Program-made: the position numbers and the translations under genes | Notes under the pieces: model-generated | What the model was told of the DNA's origin: nothing | Database searches by the model: none | Seen by the model: the letters and a program-made list of their open reading frames with translations, nothing else | Shown: in pieces, positions 61,863-64,000 of the stretch | Numbering within the stretch: position 1 is the stretch's first letter | How the letters are laid out: every line of letters begins with the position of its first letter | DNA from: Planctomycetota bacterium | GTDB taxonomy: Bacteria > Planctomycetota > Planctomycetia > Gemmatales > Gemmataceae | Direction of reading: 5' to 3' | Length of the DNA stretch: 64,000 nucleotides | NCBI GenBank assembly: GCA_009920765.1 | Contig: RFZJ01000003.1 | Span: 1 to 64,000 of the forward strand

Positions 61863-64000
61863 TTATCGGGCAAGAACGCCGCCATTATTGGTAAAATTAC
61901 TAGATGGGCCAACAAATCGCCCCCCGCCTGAAGCAATTGTTGGAAGAATCTCAAAAGTAAAACCAAAATTATCCTGCATTGCATTGTAGGTAAAACCGAG
62001 ACTAACCTGAAGATCGGTACCAACCCTGGTAAGAACCAGCGAATTACTAACACTCTGAAAAGTAGCAAAATCATAGGTACTACTACCAGTAACAGCATAT
62101 TTGGGACTAAAAATATAAGTCGCAGCACCTGTAAGAGCCTTACTTTCCACCGGTTCGATACTTCGATAACCAAGATAAAAATTGGTTCGATCTGATCGAT
62201 TTAAATAACTGCCTAAGGTGAAGACCCTTGCACCATTATCCATAGGGTCAATCCACCCCGTACTTGTAAAGCTAGTACGGTCACCAATATTCCAAAGATA
62301 ATCATATTGAAGAAAAGCAAGATAATTGCCAAAGTTGTTTTGATTCTTTTCGGGAAAGAATGAACCAGAAAGATCCAGAACCATCCAGTCGACAACATGC
62401 TGGCTACCAGGAAAACCACGCTTAGTTTGCAATCGCTGCCTGATATCCCCTTGAATAACTTGGATTTGGTTTAGCGTATCAATACGAGTATCAATAGTTC
62501 TTCGAATCGCATAAATTTGAGGGTCAAAATAAGGATTGTTTGTAGTAAGAAGATTACTGTTAAACGCATTAGGATAAATCGTCGGCTGATTCCTGATATC
62601 TCGCAAGGCCTGATCAGAAGCATCGTCATTCAATCGGTCTAGTTGTGCAAAATTCGAATATTGTGCGGATGATGCAGCATTGAAGTAATTGATACTATTT
62701 ACAATCTTGTGGTTTATTCCGTTAACATTAAACAGGTCGGATTTAAAGTCAGGATAGGCTGCTGTGAAAGGCAAACTAGCACGAACACCACCACCACCCC
62801 AGGCCCTACCTAATGTATCTCCTGAAAGATCGTTGGTATAAAGCGCAAGATCGCCCTTAATGTATGGGGTTAATTTGAGACTACCCAAATTAAATGGCGC
62901 ACTTAACTCTTCACTAACATTGAACCTACCTGTACTATTCTCAACATCCGTCAAAGGGCTAACTACTGGGGTTCCATCATTGGTAATCAACAAATTGCCG
63001 TAAGCAGCTCCACCCCAAGTGCTGGAAGTAAAAATATCAAACAAAGGCTGGCCTAAAATAAATCCATCCAGCCGAGGCAACCAATTTGTTTCATTTATCC
63101 AAGGGCGGGTTCTGACCTCCCCTAAAACATACCAACCCATGTTCTGGTCTGTTTGCCTTAGATAAGCCCAAGTATCTTGGTTGATACCATTATCCCATTC
63201 AGGTTTAAAAAACTGTTCAATGTAGTTACGGTCACTTATCCCAGCACCCTGTCCAAGAAAAGTAAATCCATTTGGCATATCGGAAATACCTTGGCGCCAA
63301 AGAATCCTTCCTCGATACTCAGGGTGAGGTTCACCTACAGTTCGGCCACCACCAAGATTATCTGCTCCATGGTCGATTATGCCATAAATCTTTGCAAGAC
63401 CGTTGACTTTACCCGGAATACCAAAAAAATCTGGTGCCAAATAATCAAAATCAGAACCCAATCCAGGGCCACGCTTGGTTAAATAATCAATATCGAAACG
63501 CCATCTTGTATTCTCGAAAGGCTGTATGCCTAAAAGATCAAATGCATTAAGGGTAAGACCGAACTGACCACCAAAGATGTTGTTAAAACCTAAATTAACT
63601 CCCTCAATGGGGCCTAAAGGATCACGACCATCACCTTGAAGGTAGGGCAGATAAAAGATGGGGAAATTTTCCAATTCAATAAACATGTTTTTGGCACGAA
63701 CATAGCTTTCTTTTTGATCAAGTTCCTGTTCGGTATTTCTATCCACAAATCGCTTTCCAAAAATAGAAAGTTTAGGGATTGTTCGTTCTTCAATAGTAGC
63801 CTCTGCAACATAAATCTTCAAACCTGGATCCGCAGGCATCTTACTGGAAAAAACTTCTGCTTTAACAACTTTGTATTGATTGGCTGCAAGTTGCTGAATT
63901 TCATTGGCCCGAACAAATAAAGGGTCGGTAAGTTTTGGTTGATAAAATTCCAACTCTCCATTCAGCGCAACCGCGGTATTTCTCCCGATGTCATAATAAA
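61863..64000 (-). CDS. lptD: LptD-like outer membrane protein, N-terminus beyond right edge
   Basis: The frame stays open to the right edge (YYDIGRNTAVALNGELEF directly before the TTG at 63953), so this is the C-terminal part of a longer protein; 711 codons are visible. The first residues look like the OstA beta-jellyroll (TDPLFVRANEIQQLAANQY) and the rest like a large beta-barrel with alternating strands, e.g. AVTGSSTYDFATFQ, VSLGFTYNAMQDNFGFTFEI and a C-terminal part ending NGGVLAR. LptD inserts lipopolysaccharide in the outer leaflet, which fits Planctomycetota having an outer membrane. The match is by pattern, so the specific LptD assignment is moderate. Confidence 0.75.
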   Translation of the reverse strand, partial: YYDIGRNTAVALNGELEFYQPKLTDPLFVRANEIQQLAANQYKVVKAEVFSSKMPADPGLKIYVAEATIEERTIPKLSIFGKRFVDRNTEQELDQKESYVRAKNMFIELENFPIFYLPYLQGDGRDPLGPIEGVNLGFNNIFGGQFGLTLNAFDLLGIQPFENTRWRFDIDYLTKRGPGLGSDFDYLAPDFFGIPGKVNGLAKIYGIIDHGADNLGGGRTVGEPHPEYRGRILWRQGISDMPNGFTFLGQGAGISDRNYIEQFFKPEWDNGINQDTWAYLRQTDQNMGWYVLGEVRTRPWINETNWLPRLDGFILGQPLFDIFTSSTWGGAAYGNLLITNDGTPVVSPLTDVENSTGRFNVSEELSAPFNLGSLKLTPYIKGDLALYTNDLSGDTLGRAWGGGGVRASLPFTAAYPDFKSDLFNVNGINHKIVNSINYFNAASSAQYSNFAQLDRLNDDASDQALRDIRNQPTIYPNAFNSNLLTTNNPYFDPQIYAIRRTIDTRIDTLNQIQVIQGDIRQRLQTKRGFPGSQHVVDWMVLDLSGSFFPEKNQNNFGNYLAFLQYDYLWNIGDRTSFTSTGWIDPMDNGARVFTLGSYLNRSDRTNFYLGYRSIEPVESKALTGAATYIFSPKYAVTGSSTYDFATFQSVSNSLVLTRVGTDLQVSLGFTYNAMQDNFGFTFEILPTIASGGGRFVGPSSNFTNNGGVLAR

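Noticed and set aside
1-64000. tRNA, rRNA, CRISPR arrays, insertion sequences, prophage
   Set aside because: Intergenic gaps are mostly under 200 bp; none shows a cloverleaf, repeat-spacer series or terminal repeats with a transposase gene.

Overview
The window looks like chromosomal DNA from a Planctomycetota bacterium. The markers are two DUF1559 proteins with prepilin-type N-termini, a TIGR03032 protein, a DUF5690 transporter, a GT41 (O-GlcNAc transferase-like) TPR protein, an FHA-GAF histidine kinase, a zinc-ribbon/TM protein of the Gemmata-like type, and an LptD-like protein showing a Gram-negative outer membrane. The DNA is AT-rich by eye (roughly 35-40% GC), so a lower-GC, probably uncultured lineage is more likely than a classic high-GC Gemmata. 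No rRNA, tRNA, CRISPR array, insertion sequence or prophage was seen.

Layout. 1-3.8 kb: 3' end of an FHA protein, then a two-permease ABC-2 exporter and a TIM-barrel sugar isomerase. 3.9-7.8 kb: GT87 glycosyltransferase, membrane metallophosphoesterase, nucleotidyltransferase, BON protein. 7.9-13.5 kb: the 2-oxoglutarate dehydrogenase operon sucA-sucB-lpdA. 13.6-16.1 kb: FHA-GAF-histidine kinase and HAD phosphatase, followed by about 700 bp with decayed coding traces. 16.8-23.2 kb: di-haem cytochrome, GT41 enzyme, TIGR03032 protein, GH57 enzyme. 23.2-29 kb: amidohydrolase overlapping a second DnaE-type polymerase, divergent from pyrC, in visibly higher-GC DNA.

29.8-44.4 kb is the most interesting part. 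A divergent 2-aminoethylphosphonate (AEP) catabolic cluster (alcohol dehydrogenase, DUF5690 transporter // FAD oxidoreductase, phnX) has no transaminase gene phnW. Directly after phnX comes a clear cobalamin riboswitch, followed by a terminator-like hairpin and a DUF1559 pilin-like gene. Then come panD, a compact arsR-aquaglyceroporin-G3E GTPase operon on the minus strand, and a plus-strand run of DUF1559, lipoprotein, CDP-alcohol phosphatidyltransferase and a complete PotABCD/PhnSTUV-type ABC importer that ends at a strong hairpin.

44.4-64 kb: a pair of exported TPR proteins, a zinc-ribbon/TM protein, ispG, mnmE, yidC, a cytosolic metallophosphoesterase, a large exported protein that looks like a degenerate subtilase, an SDR oxidoreductase, an M20 dipeptidase, a DgkA-type lipid kinase, and an LptD-like outer membrane protein cut by the right edge. 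Most genes are central metabolism or envelope functions. The best candidates for something undescribed are the B12-controlled DUF1559 gene and the AEP/CDP-alcohol/ABC neighbourhood around it.
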